DNA from: Warburgia ugandensis
Taxonomy: Eukaryota; Streptophyta; Magnoliopsida; Canellales; Canellaceae
DNA length: 64,000 nt
Direction of reading: 5' to 3'
Assembly (NCBI GenBank): GCA_035236585.1
Contig: CP141139.1
Coordinates: 20,972,990-21,036,989 of the forward strand
Made by a program: the position numbers and the translations under genes. Shown in pieces: positions 51,848 to 64,000 of this stretch. The notes beneath the pieces are model-generated. The model did no database searches, had not been told where the DNA came from, and saw only the letters and a list, made by a program, of their open reading frames with translations. How positions within the stretch are numbered: the first letter of the stretch is position 1; each line of letters begins with the position of its first letter.

Positions 51848-52290
51848 CTTTATACCACATAACTCCTATTCTCATTCTCACCTAATGAGTTAATTATATA
51901 ACTATTCCCTTCCTATACTCATTATCCACCAATGAGTTAATTACATAACTCTTTTTATACTCATTCTCAACTAATGAGTTAATTACATAACTGCTTCTAT
52001 TCTCATTTAGTCATTCTCACCTAATAAGTTAATTACATGACTCTTTCTTTACTCATCCTCAACTTCAACAACTAATGAGTATGAGTTAATAACTCTATCT
52101 TTTTAAGTTAATCCTCAACTAAGATGAGTTAATTACATAACACTTTCTTTAGTCATCCTTAACCACAACAAATAATGAGTATGAGTTACTTACATAACTA
52201 CGTCTTTTTAAGCTCATTTTCATCTAAGATGAGTTAATTACATAACACTTTCTTTACTCATCCTCAACCACAACAACTAAACTAATGAGT
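51848..52290 (+). repeat. Minisatellite with TAATGAGTTAATTACATAAC unit
   Basis: About eight irregular units of 41-57 bp, each with AATGAGTTAATTACATAACT (or a close variant) followed by a pyrimidine stretch and CTCATCCTCAAC. Later units alternate between a plain form and one with GAGTATGAGTTA, giving an approximately 100-bp double unit. It ends where satellite starts. Confidence 0.85.
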
Positions 52291-52682
52291 ATGAGTTTAA
52301 AATATTAAAGTTATAGGGATATGTATACAATTTATCTTTTAATATAGTTTGAATGTGAAATTGCTCTTTTTTGTGTAAAATTTAATATTTTGTGCATTTT
52401 TTACTTTTGTACCCTTGACCTTTAAAATAGTAAAATTAATCCTAATGAGCAATAATTATGTGATTTATAAGGCTAAAATATTCAAAATATAGGGATATGT
52501 AAACAATTTATCTTTTAAAATAGTTGGAATGTCAAATTGCTCTTTCTTATGTAAAATAAGATGTTTTGTGCCTTTTTTACATTTATACTATTGACCTTTA
52601 AAATAGTAGAATTAAGCCTAATCAAGGATAATGAAGTTCTTTCAAAGACTAAAATATTCATAATAAAGGATATGTATATAAT
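52291..52682 (+). repeat. AT-rich satellite, two plus monomers
   Basis: Just over two plus-oriented monomers between the minisatellite and the left breakpoint of block B. The break is at ATTTAAGAGCTC, which shares TTAAGAGCTC with the copy A sequence at 8578-8587. Confidence 0.88.
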
Positions 52683-55600
52683 TTAAGAGCTCAGGGTTAA
52701 GGTTTAGCGTTAGTTTTCTTGATGCCAAATTCACATAATTCAAACATTTCTAAATTATTATTTAAGAATCAAAGATGTTATATAATTAATATGGTAAATT
52801 TAGGAGGTCAATCTCTTTCGTTGTTAAATTTGTTATGCATAAAGAAGTTGTTTATATGATAAATGACTTTAAAAGAGTACACTTTTAAATTCGTTTACTA
52901 ATAAACACTTTTAAAGTCGTTTATTGATAGATGACTTTAAAAGTATACAACTTTTTATAAAAAAAATTTATATACACCTTTTATGTTAGTACTTCACAAT
53001 ATCTAACAATTAATACACAATGAAACTTCTTTATTATGATAGTCAACTATGAAACTAAGCTAACTCCATTATTTTATTGCACTCTTGAGTTATCAAGATC
53101 TTTTGTGTAAAAGTGATAACCATTAATAGCATATCCAACATACTTTATTACTTCTAGTTCTGGTTCCATTTCCATCCAACCCAAGGTTTCTGATATATTG
53201 TTGCCTGTTACTTTTTGCTGATCTTAAATCTGTGTATATTCATTGTAAGTAGGCTTAAGTAAGATTAATGTATACATACATACATACATATATATAATGT
53301 AGTTTTTTAATTAATATTAAGTGAGAATTCTTTCATTTTATCTTCTTATGGAGCCAATTATTGAAAGTGCGACAATGTTCAAATTGTAACCACTTTGTTT
53401 TCTTTGTATAACTTGGATTCTTTGCCTTGAGTACATCCCTGTGTTCATAACATACACACTGACAAATTAATAGAGTAATCAAAGAAAATGTAATTAACCA
53501 CCAACAATTAAATTTTACATAAGTGTGTGCATGATCAACTTACTTAATGTATGGTTGTACTTCATCAACATTTCGCAACACATAAAGATGCACCTGGTCT
53601 CATTCTTTACAGTCAACGATCGATACACGACCACTTGATAGAGGTTCGCCAACCTTAGGATCATGAAATGAAACTGGTTGTTTCTTTCTTGGGATTCCAA
53701 TGGCATCCACTCCTGCTAAGAACTCTGTGCAAAACTCCACTGCTTCCTCTACAATGTAACATTCGACTGTACACCCCTTTGGTTGGTTGTGATTACGTAC
53801 ATACCCTTTTAAAATTGTCATGTACCTCTCAAATAGATACATCCATCACAAGTAAACTAGCCCACAGAGTCTGACATCATCAATGAGGTGCACTGTTACC
53901 ATGATGTCAAAGAAGGATGGTGGGAATATTGTCTCAAGCTCACATAAAGTTGTCACTAGATGACCTTGAATTTCTTATAATTTTGAAACATCCACCACCT
54001 TCTTGCACAAAGCATTAAAGAAGTAGCATAATTTTGTAATAGCTCCCCTAAGTTTGTTTGATAACATCTAATGTATTGCAACTGGCAGTAGTTATTGCAT
54101 CAATGCATGGCAATCATGGGACTTCATCCCCAATAATTTTAGCACTTCCATGGAAACAATGTTTTTAAAGTTTGAAGAGTAGCCATCTGGGACTTTGAGC
54201 TCGAACAAGTTTTTACTCATTATTCTCCTCAGCTCTCTATCGAGAGTATAATTTGCCTTAGGCAGGGATGTTCCTTTACTGTCCGTATCCTCAGGTGTAA
54301 CCTACTCTTCAAACCCATGTTCATAAGATCCATTCGAGCAGCAAGTCCATCCTATGTTTTTCCTAGGATATTAAGCAAGGTACCAGTCAAGCTTTCACAC
54401 ACATTCTTCTCAATGTGCATGACATCAAGCACATGGTGTATATGTAGCGATTTTAGTATAGTAGATGAAAGAATATTGATTTCTTCTTCCAACAACTTTT
54501 ACAAACTTTCACCTGCATGTTTACTTGATTTCTTCTTTCCCCACAAGATATTAATGTTTTCAACCTACTCTAATACCTGACGTCCTATCAACATCTTTGG
54601 AGGTGTCCTTATCTTTGCACCCCTATTAGATTCTCCCTTCTTAAAACAGCCGCACGCAACCATCTTCTATGCCCAAGGAATGCCATTTTCCTACCATGTT
54701 TAAGTTATATACCACATGTTTGATCACTACAAATAGCACAGGAATTGTATCCATTCACAATGCATCCAGACAAATTACCATACATAGGAAGTAGCTTATT
54801 GTCCACAACAGTATAGCCTTTAGGGTGAATGACTCTTTCTTGTATGCATCGTATGCTTCAACGCCTACATCTCATAATGTCTTAAGATCATCAATCAAGG
54901 GAGACAAGTACATGTTAATGTCATTCCCTGGCTACTTCGGACATGATATCAACATAATTAGCATCATGAACTTCCTCTTCATGCATAGAGATGGTGGAAG
55001 GTTGTAGCAAACTAATATAATGGGCCAACAATTGTATTTGCTATCATAGAACCATGAGGATTAATCTGATCTACAGATAATGGTAGTCATAGGTTTCTAG
55101 GTTCTTCATCAAAATTAGGCTACATGAAGTCTACGAGTTTCCATGCGGGACGTTATGCTGGATTGCGTGAAAAGTTATCAGCTACTCTGTTATTAGCATG
55201 TGACACTAATTTCTTCGCTATTTCTATATACAAAAAATTCTTTTGAACCTTGGAATAGGTGGGGAGTGCCATAGAACCTTTGTAGGAATGCTTGTAAATA
55301 TCTCAGTCTTTTACTTTCATCTTGGTTGTCCACAAGTTGGGCATGTAGTTTTATTCTTGTGCTCCTTCCTATACAAGATGCAGTCATTGGGACACATATG
55401 TATCTTCTCATACTTCAACCCTAGTGCAGCCATGATTTTATTTGCCTCCCATGTGGACCTCACCAATTTATTATCCTTCAGTAGCATCTTACCCACTACT
55501 TTCAAGGCTTCTGTAAAACTTTGATTTGAAAATCCAAATCTTGATTTCAAGTTGTAAAGTTCTACTACTCCAGATAACTTGGTATAATCTTTACACTCAG

Positions 55601-55705
55601 GGTACAACGGCTCGTCAGCTTCCTCTAATGTAGTATGAAATTATTTAGGGTCATCCTGGAAGTCATCATGTGCATCTCAAAACATTGATATAACTGTAGT
55701 ACTAT
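52683..55705 (-). pseudogene. CACTA transposase (tnp2-DUF4218), copy B, pseudogene
   Basis: Better preserved in its tnp2 start than copy A: YPECKDYTKLSGVVELYN, EANKIMAALGLKYEKIHMCP, then CILYRKE and CPTCGQPR (55607-55317), the zinc-knuckle block before the tnp2 core. DUF4218 remains read MYLFERYMTILKGYVRN, CTVECYIVEEAVEFC and GVDAIGIPRKKQ (53842-53600). It shares with copy A the TGA after CGPVYL-type sequence (here 53846-53848) and the TAA in the DUF4216 start (53074-53076). Most of DUF4216 is lost in the 600-bp deletion at 53045. The 5' end is cut at 55705 by fusion to satellite, so the CACTA terminus is missing. Subterminal-type AAAGTCGTTTA words lie at 52865-52940. Confidence 0.85.
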
Positions 55706-55796
55706 TTTAAAAAATGAATTGTATACATATCCCTATATTTTGAACTAATTAGTCTTGGAAATCACTTTATTATCACTAATTTGTCTCACTTCATTT
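55706..55796 (-). repeat. Divergent satellite monomer piece (minus)
   Basis: Half a minus-oriented monomer of the subtype with TTGAACTAATTAGTCTTGG, matching 26315-26405. It starts directly at the deletion junction. Confidence 0.85.
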
Positions 55797-55890
55797 AAGG
55801 GGAGCCTTGGTGCAACAATAGAGTTATATCATCATGTGACTTTGAGGTCATGGATTTAAGGCTTGGAACATAGCATAATTGGCTATCCTT
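55797..55890 (+). mobile_element. Relic of Au-like SINE 5' part, copy B
   Basis: Reads AAGGGGAGCCTTGGTGCAAC, then CATCATGTGACTTTGAGGTC and GGATTTAAGGCTTGGAA, matching the 5' half of the SINE at 2048-2225 on its coding strand, with A-box and degenerate B-box positions. The 3' half is not recognisable. The 5' end is more complete than in copy A. Confidence 0.65.
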
Positions 55891-56212
55891 TATCCTAATT
55901 CATTTCTATTTTTAGTTGCCACCATACGAACGGAGCTGATAATTCCATTCTCATCAAGGAAGAATAAGCTAAGAGCATACTAGGCGTGGTCCAAGCTTTG
56001 GTTGATCTAGACCATTCATGATTTCTCCAGACTCTCGATGTCAATAAGCACAAAAATAGGCCCTATTTTAAAGTCTAAAAAAACTAGTTTTAGCAACGAC
56101 CAAAATTACATCTTTTCAGGATCCCCAAATCATCCAATTCTTGTGATTTTGGGCTTCTTCATATATGAACTCAAGATAAACGGCCCGGACCCACCAAAAC
56201 TAGGGCTCGATG
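55891..56212 (+). other. Upstream flank of PFA-DSP copy B, left of solo LTR 2
   Basis: Collinear with 26487-26807. No gene. It ends in CGATG, the left target duplication of solo LTR 2; the flank continues at 58955. Confidence 0.75.
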
Positions 56213-58949
56213 TGTAATATCCCTAAATTTAGATATAAATTAAGAATTTATTTAATAAATTAGATAAAAATTTATAGATGGAATTTGATCCTAAAAACTT
56301 AAAAATTAGAAAGTTCTTGTCGATAGGATTCCAACGCCATAAAGAATGCAAAAAACGGAGCTCAAACGAAGGAGTTATGAGCTGTTGAAGTTATAGGGGT
56401 ATTTTAGTAAATTGACAGAGACGTAAAACACACCCCCCTTCCTCTACACGTCTCTACTAGCTCTGGCAAATTCACTAGAGAAATCATCAGAAGGAGACGT
56501 GAAAGGGAAGAGTTTCCCTTTCCCTTTACTACTACAGCCTATATCTCCCTCCTCATGGCCTAATCACCACCACTTTTCCCGTTGTCATTGAGTTTTTCCC
56601 CAAAATTCTAGTTTTCCGACGAGTAGGGCTCTGGCAATGTCCACCAACGCCCAGCAAAATGAGGTAAGTCTTAAACCCTTGATTTTTATATTAAATAGGT
56701 ATATTGAAAAATAGAAAATACATGAAAAACCAGGAAAAACGTAGTTTTTCCTGGAACTTTAGGTGTGCTACTGTTGGCGCGTAAATCTACTGAGGAAACC
56801 CTATTAGATTTCAAATCTGACAGTCCATATAGTGTATAAGAGACCCCATATCAAACTCTTTAAATTTGGAAGAGATCCAACAGCTGGTATTGCCAAAAAA
56901 TGTGAAAAATAGTACTTAGGGAAGTTTTAGGAAAATGGGAAAATCGCATAAAAAAACATAGTTTTTGGAAAAATCAATGCAAAAGGAGGGTAGAAATGAA
57001 ATCTAGACAAAATTTTGAGAAAAATGGTTCAAAAATTGTAAGATTTGGACTCCTGTAGGCTTGCCGGAGAGGACTGGAATCCGGTCATCTTCTCCGGCGG
57101 CGTCGACCGCATCGGCGCCCTGGCACTGACGCTGGATGCCTAGTAGGACGTCCCAACAGAGACGCCACATGGTAACGAGGATGCATGCAGTGCATTCCCT
57201 GTTGAGCGTCTCAGTGGCGAGCGTCTTCGTGACGCCCGCCGCCGATGCAATTGGGCTATGGTGGTTGGTTAGCCCTATTTTATGGAGTATTTTTGCAAAA
57301 ATTTGATTTCTGAGAGCTATAAGAGTCCAAATCGCGATCCGGAAGAGGCGTTGTGACCGTATTGATGACATGGACCTAGAATTAACCTAAAAACTTATAA
57401 ATAACCACTTTTATTTTAGAAAAATTTTAAAATGGTGATGTGACATTGACAGGTGCATCCGAATATATAAGTTAAAGGGATTTCTTGAGCAAACTAAGTG
57501 ATCTCATGTCGAGGTAGGTGACGCAATTAATGTTTTATTTTGATTTGCAAAATCTGCATGATTATAACATCATAATTGATTGTGAATTCAAATTGCACTT
57601 AATAGAAATCATTGATTTTGCTAGATTTAGAATTCAATGCTATGATCGTTACTTGATTTCAATCATGTGTTAAATGGATTTATTACAAATGATTTCATGA
57701 GAATAATATTATCTATTATGCGTAATTAGAAATTTCTTTTCTTTATTACATCATTGAAATTGGTGGATTTGCATGAGAAAGAAAAGTGGAGACTTGGTGG
57801 CTAGTCCTTTTATAGGCTAACCCTAGGATGAGGGGCGTGTCTTGGGGATTGCAAGCTACGAGTACTCTTGAGTTTTGGCATATATATGATTTTTGTGTTT
57901 TGTCTTTTATGATGAGTGCTCTCACCCGGTGGGCGTTATGCTAGGAGGGATAGGACCGGCCACCCACCCTCCGAGATTTGTGATGTGATGAGATGTTAAT
58001 ATGATAGACACCTGCTTGTAGATGGCATTCGGTAGGGGTTTGGTGACATGGATAGTCCACACTACCGGTTTGGGCCTTTCCATAGGGACGGACGCTAAGT
58101 CTCCCGTTATGGTGCCGATGGTGAGCAGTAGTGGTTGAGACCCATGGAGGGTTGCTACTGTAGCATGACAACCCATACTTTTATTATGTGTGTTTGCATG
58201 ATGAGCATGGTGATGGGATGGTATGCCTGGGTGTGACGACACTCAGAAGTTGGATATGAGTGCTCATGATCAGTGATGTTTGTTTATATGACGCTTGTGG
58301 GACCCATTACCTTAGGGTGCCATTATTATTGTATCCTCATTTACATTGATATGTATCATGTTTTAAATCCATGGAATGCATGTTTAGGCATACTTGATAA
58401 ATGGATATTATGTTAGCATGAGTTATAATGATTTTATCGTCATAAACGATAGATATTTTATTTTGTCATTATTGTTATTTCATTTATTTCATTAATTGTC
58501 TGTGGAAGCGCAAGACTATTGAGAAATTGTGATAGCAGTGGGGGATTCCTTTACTTGATTGATAGACAGTGATGTGAGTTAATAAACAGGATTATCATTT
58601 AATTTTCTTTATGGACTATATACTTTATACAATGGATTTGATGGACATTTAATGGGAGGTTATGATGGATAGACCCTGGGCCATATTATTATCGTATTTT
58701 GGATATTTGTTGGTTTGAAAATAAAGGCGCTGGTGCATTTTGACGTTGATTGAAATGTTTATTATTTCAATTCTCTCACGAAATTATACTTATGTTGTGA
58801 ATGAAAATGCAATGTTTTGGAAAAAGAAAATAACACCCGGAGGTTTTCAAGAAATGTTTTAGTAAACAAATTAATAAAAAGTTTCATATGGGATCCCAAA
58901 TGCTATTATTATTATAAAAAAAAATGTCATAAAATTCCAGGGTGTTACA
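56213..58949 (+). mobile_element. Solo LTR 2 with perfect 5-bp target duplication
   Basis: A 2737-bp insert, TGTAATATCCC to GGGTGTTACA, flanked by CGATG on both sides (56208-56212 and 58950-58954). The paralogous site in copy A (26803-26807) holds a single CGATG and no insert, which proves insertion after the duplication. It contains GGTGGGCGTTATGCTAGGAG (57930-57949), resembling a block in solo LTR 1, and a GC-rich zone at 57050-57250. There is no internal coding region, so it is the product of LTR-LTR recombination. Ty3/Gypsy origin is inferred from size and termini. Open frames inside are not genes. Confidence 0.92.
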
Positions 58950-59152
58950 CGATGAGGTAAAGAAAAATTTGCCCGGCCAACCATTTGGACCATCCAGGTC
59001 ATCCTATGAATAGGTGTGGTCATTCCAATCTCACCCCTGAATTGACAGATAGGCGACTTTCCAAAACTAGCAACAACCCACGCCCTTGGCATTATCCCAA
59101 TTCCACCGCAGCAATCCAAAACAGAAAACAAAAGGAAAATGAGGTAAAATTC

Positions 59153-59158
59153 CACGTG
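59153..59158 (+). promoter_or_regulatory. G-box in PFA-DSP copy B upstream region
   Basis: CACGTG in the context TCCACGTGGT, about 100 bp upstream of the TATA-like sequence. Copy A has CACATG at the same place, a CpG-to-TpG-type change. G-boxes bind bZIP and bHLH factors in plants; function here is unknown. Confidence 0.4.
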
Positions 59159-59254
59159 GTGGTCCTACATGAAATCCAGTAAAATCCAATCAATAACAAC
59201 ACTTCTTTGGGAGGCCTCCCACAGAAAACCTTGGACTCTAGCTCTCTCGTCGTC

Positions 59255-59268
59255 TCTATATTTTTATA
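59255..59268 (+). promoter_or_regulatory. TATA-like element of PFA-DSP copy B
   Basis: CTATATTTTTATAC about 290 bp upstream of the start codon, collinear with CTATATATTTATAC in copy A. Confidence 0.45.
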
Positions 59269-59491
59269 CCAAAATCTATTACATAAATTGGAGGACAAGA
59301 AAACTGTGAAAATGTTAGAGGAGATTCTGAATCTGCTTACACTTTTAGCCCCGTTTTTGTTTTTAGTATCTTGCCTTTTGAGAGGAAGAGGATTATCCCA
59401 AAGATATTCTCCAAGATGCAACGACCTGTATGTAGCTTGTCTCGACTGTGGTTTTCTTATTCCAGACTCTGATTTTCAGCCTCGTTCTTGA

Positions 59492-60000
<509 letters not shown>

Positions 60001-62530
60001 GTGAGTTTCTTTTCCTATTATTTCTCATTTAATTCTTTCATTCTACTAGTCCATTTCTTATTTTATGCAAAGATTTCTTTGTTGATGGTGTAATGCCTAA
60101 TTTGTTCTGAAAATTTGATAAAGATATTAATTTTGCTGATGCTGGATTGTGCTCCTTGGAAGAAATTACTTTGTAAATCAATAATATACTTTAGATCTAT
60201 TAGTGATCACGATGCATGATGCGTTGGTTTCTAAATATTCATATTTCATGTTCTGTCCACCACATACTACCTCAAGATGAGAGACTTATTCACCATAGAA
60301 GATACAACTTAGTGCTTTGGGTCTTTTATTTATGTAATTGTTGAGTTTCGAATGTTTGAATGTTAGGCATCTTAAGTTATGCATGTCATATGGCTTTGCA
60401 ACTTATATTAAGGATGATCAGAAGGGAATCCTTTGTATTGGTTTGAAGCCATAATATAAATTCTTGTCCTAATGTTCCTAAAGGGCATTAAAGACACATT
60501 TGGTGAAACTTCCCATTTCCCAATTGTTTTGTTCTGTAGTTTTAGCACTGTGAACTTTTTGGATGCCAGCATCGATATGAGCTATAAGAGTGAGGCTAGA
60601 TCATAGCAAACAACATTCTCATTCTTTCTAGAGCAAAAGGAAAGTTACTCCAGTAAGTGTTCCAAGTGCAACCCAATTATGTCCAGTTTTTGAGATTTAA
60701 ATGTCAACTTGCGAGTATTGCTTTATGCATCTGCTGGATGAAAAAGAATCCAAGCCATTATTGTAAATGTTTTAGCTAAAAGGTGATATAGCGTTTCACC
60801 AATTTTAGAGAGTCCAAGCATCTATCATATTTATTCCTGCATAAGTAGGCTTAAAGAATGAGCTTTACATGCCAGGAGCTTTTTAATGACTTAGAATCAT
60901 TAGAAAGCTAGTTGATGCTGGACGTATTTTCAAAGAAGCTTATAATCTAGGTTGTGTATTAATTAAGCTTGTAATATCTGTGGTAAAATTTCAGCCGACT
61001 ATCATTCTTGGTCTACTTATGAATAAATAAAGGTGAAAGAAGCTTTTAGGAAGAAGTAAAATTCCTTCTATGGTCACATATTCATGAATTTGCTAGCAAC
61101 TACAAGGATGATACGTTTGTGGAATCGATATAATTCTAATGGAAATGCATAGGAACGAAGGAAATGCATAAGATTTTTGTTATGATTGGTAGTTGGATGT
61201 AAATACTGGAAAAATAGCAAGTTGTGAAATTAGGGAACTGGAGTGTATGAATAATGGCATGAAGAGGATGGTAATAGTCGTAGATCAATAGAAACATTTT
61301 CCTAAGTTGAGCACACAAAAATTGCCATTAGGAGAATCCCAAAGTAACCATGTAAGACATTTTGTGAAGTCACAAATGTGTTGATATCGTACTCATACGC
61401 CATGCATGAGTGGCACTAAACACTAAAATCTTCTTATTTGATATAATACCTAATGTATAACTTTCATTAGTGGTTGCCTATTTATGTAGCCTTTCACAGT
61501 TGATACAGAAGAACCTGGTTTACTTGTAATAGCAAAAGGTAAAGTTTTTTATTTATAAGGGGTGTAAAGGCACCAAGTTGACCAGGATAAGCATGCTTTG
61601 GGACTCATGGAACCTAGAGCTTATGATTTGTCTTTTGTTTTGGACTCAAAAGAATCCAAACCAAGGGTGTCAACACATGCTGATCAATGGTGTCAATAGT
61701 CACCCATGATGGGATTCCTTTGATGTCTCAGTTTGAGATTATATATTCTATTGGTTTGATAGTTGAAATATTTCTTACGCCAAAAGAAAGGAAGTCTAAA
61801 TGAACAAGTTTTTAGGGGATCTTTCATCTTGTTATCTGCTTACTTAATAAGCATTTCTTCAAACCCCAGATCAGTCTCTAAATGCATCAAACCAATGCTT
61901 CACATTCTAATGGAGTCAAGTGGATTTGCAATTTAGATAAGTTTTAGGCACCGAGAGCACAACTGTAGGTACATTATAGAATCCATTAAATGAACTAATC
62001 CATTAGAACTAATGCCATTTATGCTTGATTAGAGCATTTTGGGGACTCCATACTATCACATACAAAGTGTAGACTAGAACCTAGTTCTTACTTGTGGATC
62101 AAAGAATTGATGATCAACAAAAATTGCCTACTTGAATAATACCTTTATGCATCTGTACTGCAAGTTTGCTAGTGTATCTTATTTCAAGCATATCAAGGAA
62201 ACTAATACTAAAAAGAAACTCAAAAGATGAACAAAGTATGATAGAATTTGTACTTATGCATTATGTTAAGAGAGTAATTTGGCATTATGTATAGGTCTAA
62301 TAAATTAGTTTTTATAGTACCCATCATTGGAGAATTAGTTCTCTTATGTTTGCAAATCATCATTTGGGAAATTAGTTGCCTATTGTTCATTGCATTTGCA
62401 GTCTATGTAAATTTGATGGGAGAAAGAGGGTTGAAGTCCACCACTGAGAATTTGATGAATAACTTTTTTATGAGGTTTTGCTCCTTTAAGTATTCACAGG
62501 GTACAAATGTAAAAAAAGCACAAATTGCTT
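60001..62530 (+). other. Intron-like sequence after PFA-DSP exon 2, copy B
   Basis: Collinear with 27901-30430 apart from small indels (for example an extra stretch near 61150-61165). No further exons of the phosphatase are visible. It passes into minus satellite at about 62531. Confidence 0.6.
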
Positions 62531-64000
62531 AAATTAGACCTTCAAGATGAAATTTGCTCTTTCTAAGAAATTACTTAATTATCACTAATTAGGCTTCATT
62601 CTACTATTTTGAAGGCCTAGAGTACAAACGTAAAAAATACACAAAATATCTAATTTTACACAAGAAAGAGCAATTTCACGTTCCAACTATTTTTAAAGAT
62701 AAATTGTATATATATTCCTATATTTTGAATATTTTAGTAAAAAAAATAATTTAATTATCACTAATTAGGCTTAATTTTACTATTTTGAAGGTCCAAAATA
62801 CAAATGTAAAAAATGCACAAAATTTCTAATTTTGCAAAAGAAAAAGCAATTTCACATTTCAAATATATTAAAAGATAAATTTTATACATATTCCTAAATT
62901 TTGAATATTTTAATCTTAAAAATTACTTAATTATCACTAATTTGTCTTAATTATATTATTTTGAAGGTCAAGGGTACAAATGTAAAAAATGTACAAAATA
63001 TATAATTTTACATAAGAAAGAGAAATTTCATATTCAAACTATTTTAAATATTTTAGTCTTTAAAATTACTTAATTGTCACTAATTAGGCTTAATTCTACT
63101 ACTTTGAAGGTTCAGGGTACAAATGTAAAAAATGCACAAAATATCCACTTTTACACAAGAAAGAGTAATTTTACATTACAACTATTTTAAAAGATAAATT
63201 GTATACATATCCATATATTTTGAATATTTTAGTCTTAAAAATCACTTAATTATCACTATTTTGGCTTTATTCTATTGTTTTAAAAGGGTATAAATGTAAA
63301 AAAAAAGAAAAAATAACTAAATTTACACAACAAATAGAAATTTCACATTCAAAATAGTATACATATTATTATATTTTAAATAATTTAGTCTTAGAAATAA
63401 CTTAATTATAGCTAATTAGGCTTAATTCTATTGTATTGAAGGTCTAAGGTACAAATGTAAAATATGCACAAAATATTTAATTTTACATAAGAAAGAAGAA
63501 ATGCTCATTCCAATAATTTCGAAAGATAAAGTGTATACATATACATATATTTTGAATATTTTAGCCTTTAAAATTACTTAATTGTAACTAATTTCGGTCA
63601 ATTCTACTATTTTAAACATTGAGGGTACAATGTAAAAAATGCATAAAATATCTAATTTTACACAAGAAAGAGCAATGTCACATTCCAACTATATTAAAAG
63701 ATAAATTGTATCCCTATATTTCAAATATTTTAGTCTTAAAAATCACTTAATGATCACTAATTATGATTAATTCTGCTGTTGTGAAAGTGTTGGGTACAAA
63801 TGTAAAAAATATACAAAATATCTAATTTTACACAAGAAAGAGCAAATTTCCATTCTTACTATTTTAAATGATAAATAGTATACATATCCCTATATTTTGA
63901 ATATTTTAGTCTTAAAAATCACTTATATATCACTAATTTAGCTTCATTCTACTATTTTGTAGGTCCATGGTACAAATGTAAAAAAATGCTCAATATATCT
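62531..64000 (-). repeat. AT-rich satellite, block B (minus), to window end
   Basis: About eight minus monomers, collinear with block 4 of copy A, including the same shortened monomer near 63030-63050. Near 63760 the alignment jumps from the equivalent of about 31.6 kb to about 32.15 kb in A, so roughly three monomers are missing here. The array continues beyond the window. Confidence 0.92.

Noticed and set aside
51398..51893. Phe/Leu-rich plus frame and Lys/Arg-rich minus frame
   Set aside because: Produced by the polypyrimidine tract in solo LTR 3.
57003..58242. Frames of up to 122 codons in solo LTR 2
   Set aside because: They fall inside a proven LTR insertion and match no retrotransposon protein.

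Overview
This window looks like nuclear heterochromatin from a flowering plant, probably a eudicot (inferred, species not identified). It contains no intact gene. I see a CACTA transposon, an RTE-type LINE with a (TGA)n tail, an Au-like SINE, long solo LTRs, a truncated intron-bearing plant phosphatase gene and large arrays of an AT-rich satellite with a period of about 176 bp. Satellite makes up roughly 45% of the bases. Everything recognisable as protein-coding is a fossil.

Layout. 1-202: 5' piece of an RTE LINE. 203-3566: plus-oriented satellite with a SINE inserted. 3567-12498: decayed minus-strand CACTA element (Transposase_24/Ulp1 gene at 3.7-5.5 kb, tnp2-DUF4218-DUF4216 gene at 9.2-12.3 kb, one CACTA terminus at 12498), with tandem repeats between the two genes. 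12499-26210: plus satellite split by a 2.6-kb solo LTR. 26216-30430: a palindromic satellite junction, then the promoter and first two exons of a PFA-DSP phosphatase pseudogene. 30431-33294: minus satellite. 33295-47118: a higher-order repeat (about 2.7-3.0 kb) in which plus and minus satellite arms alternate, carrying a near-full-length LINE and a GC-richer insert that may be organellar DNA. 47190-52290: a mosaic of a CACTA-like end with GACGG hairpin repeats, a LINE scrap inside a 23-bp inverted repeat, a minus-oriented solo LTR and a minisatellite. 52683-64000: a second copy of the CACTA-transposase and phosphatase block, with a third solo LTR, running into minus satellite at the window end.

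The main structural result is that block B (52.7-64.0 kb) is a duplicate of two parts of block A (8.58-12.15 kb and 26.31 kb onward). These parts lie 14.2 kb apart in A but are fused in B at a 3-bp microhomology. The copies share inactivating changes, so the genes were already dead when duplicated. The most unusual organisation is the head-to-head/tail-to-tail satellite higher-order repeat at 33.3-47.1 kb, whose orientation-switch points recur with nearly the same sequence.
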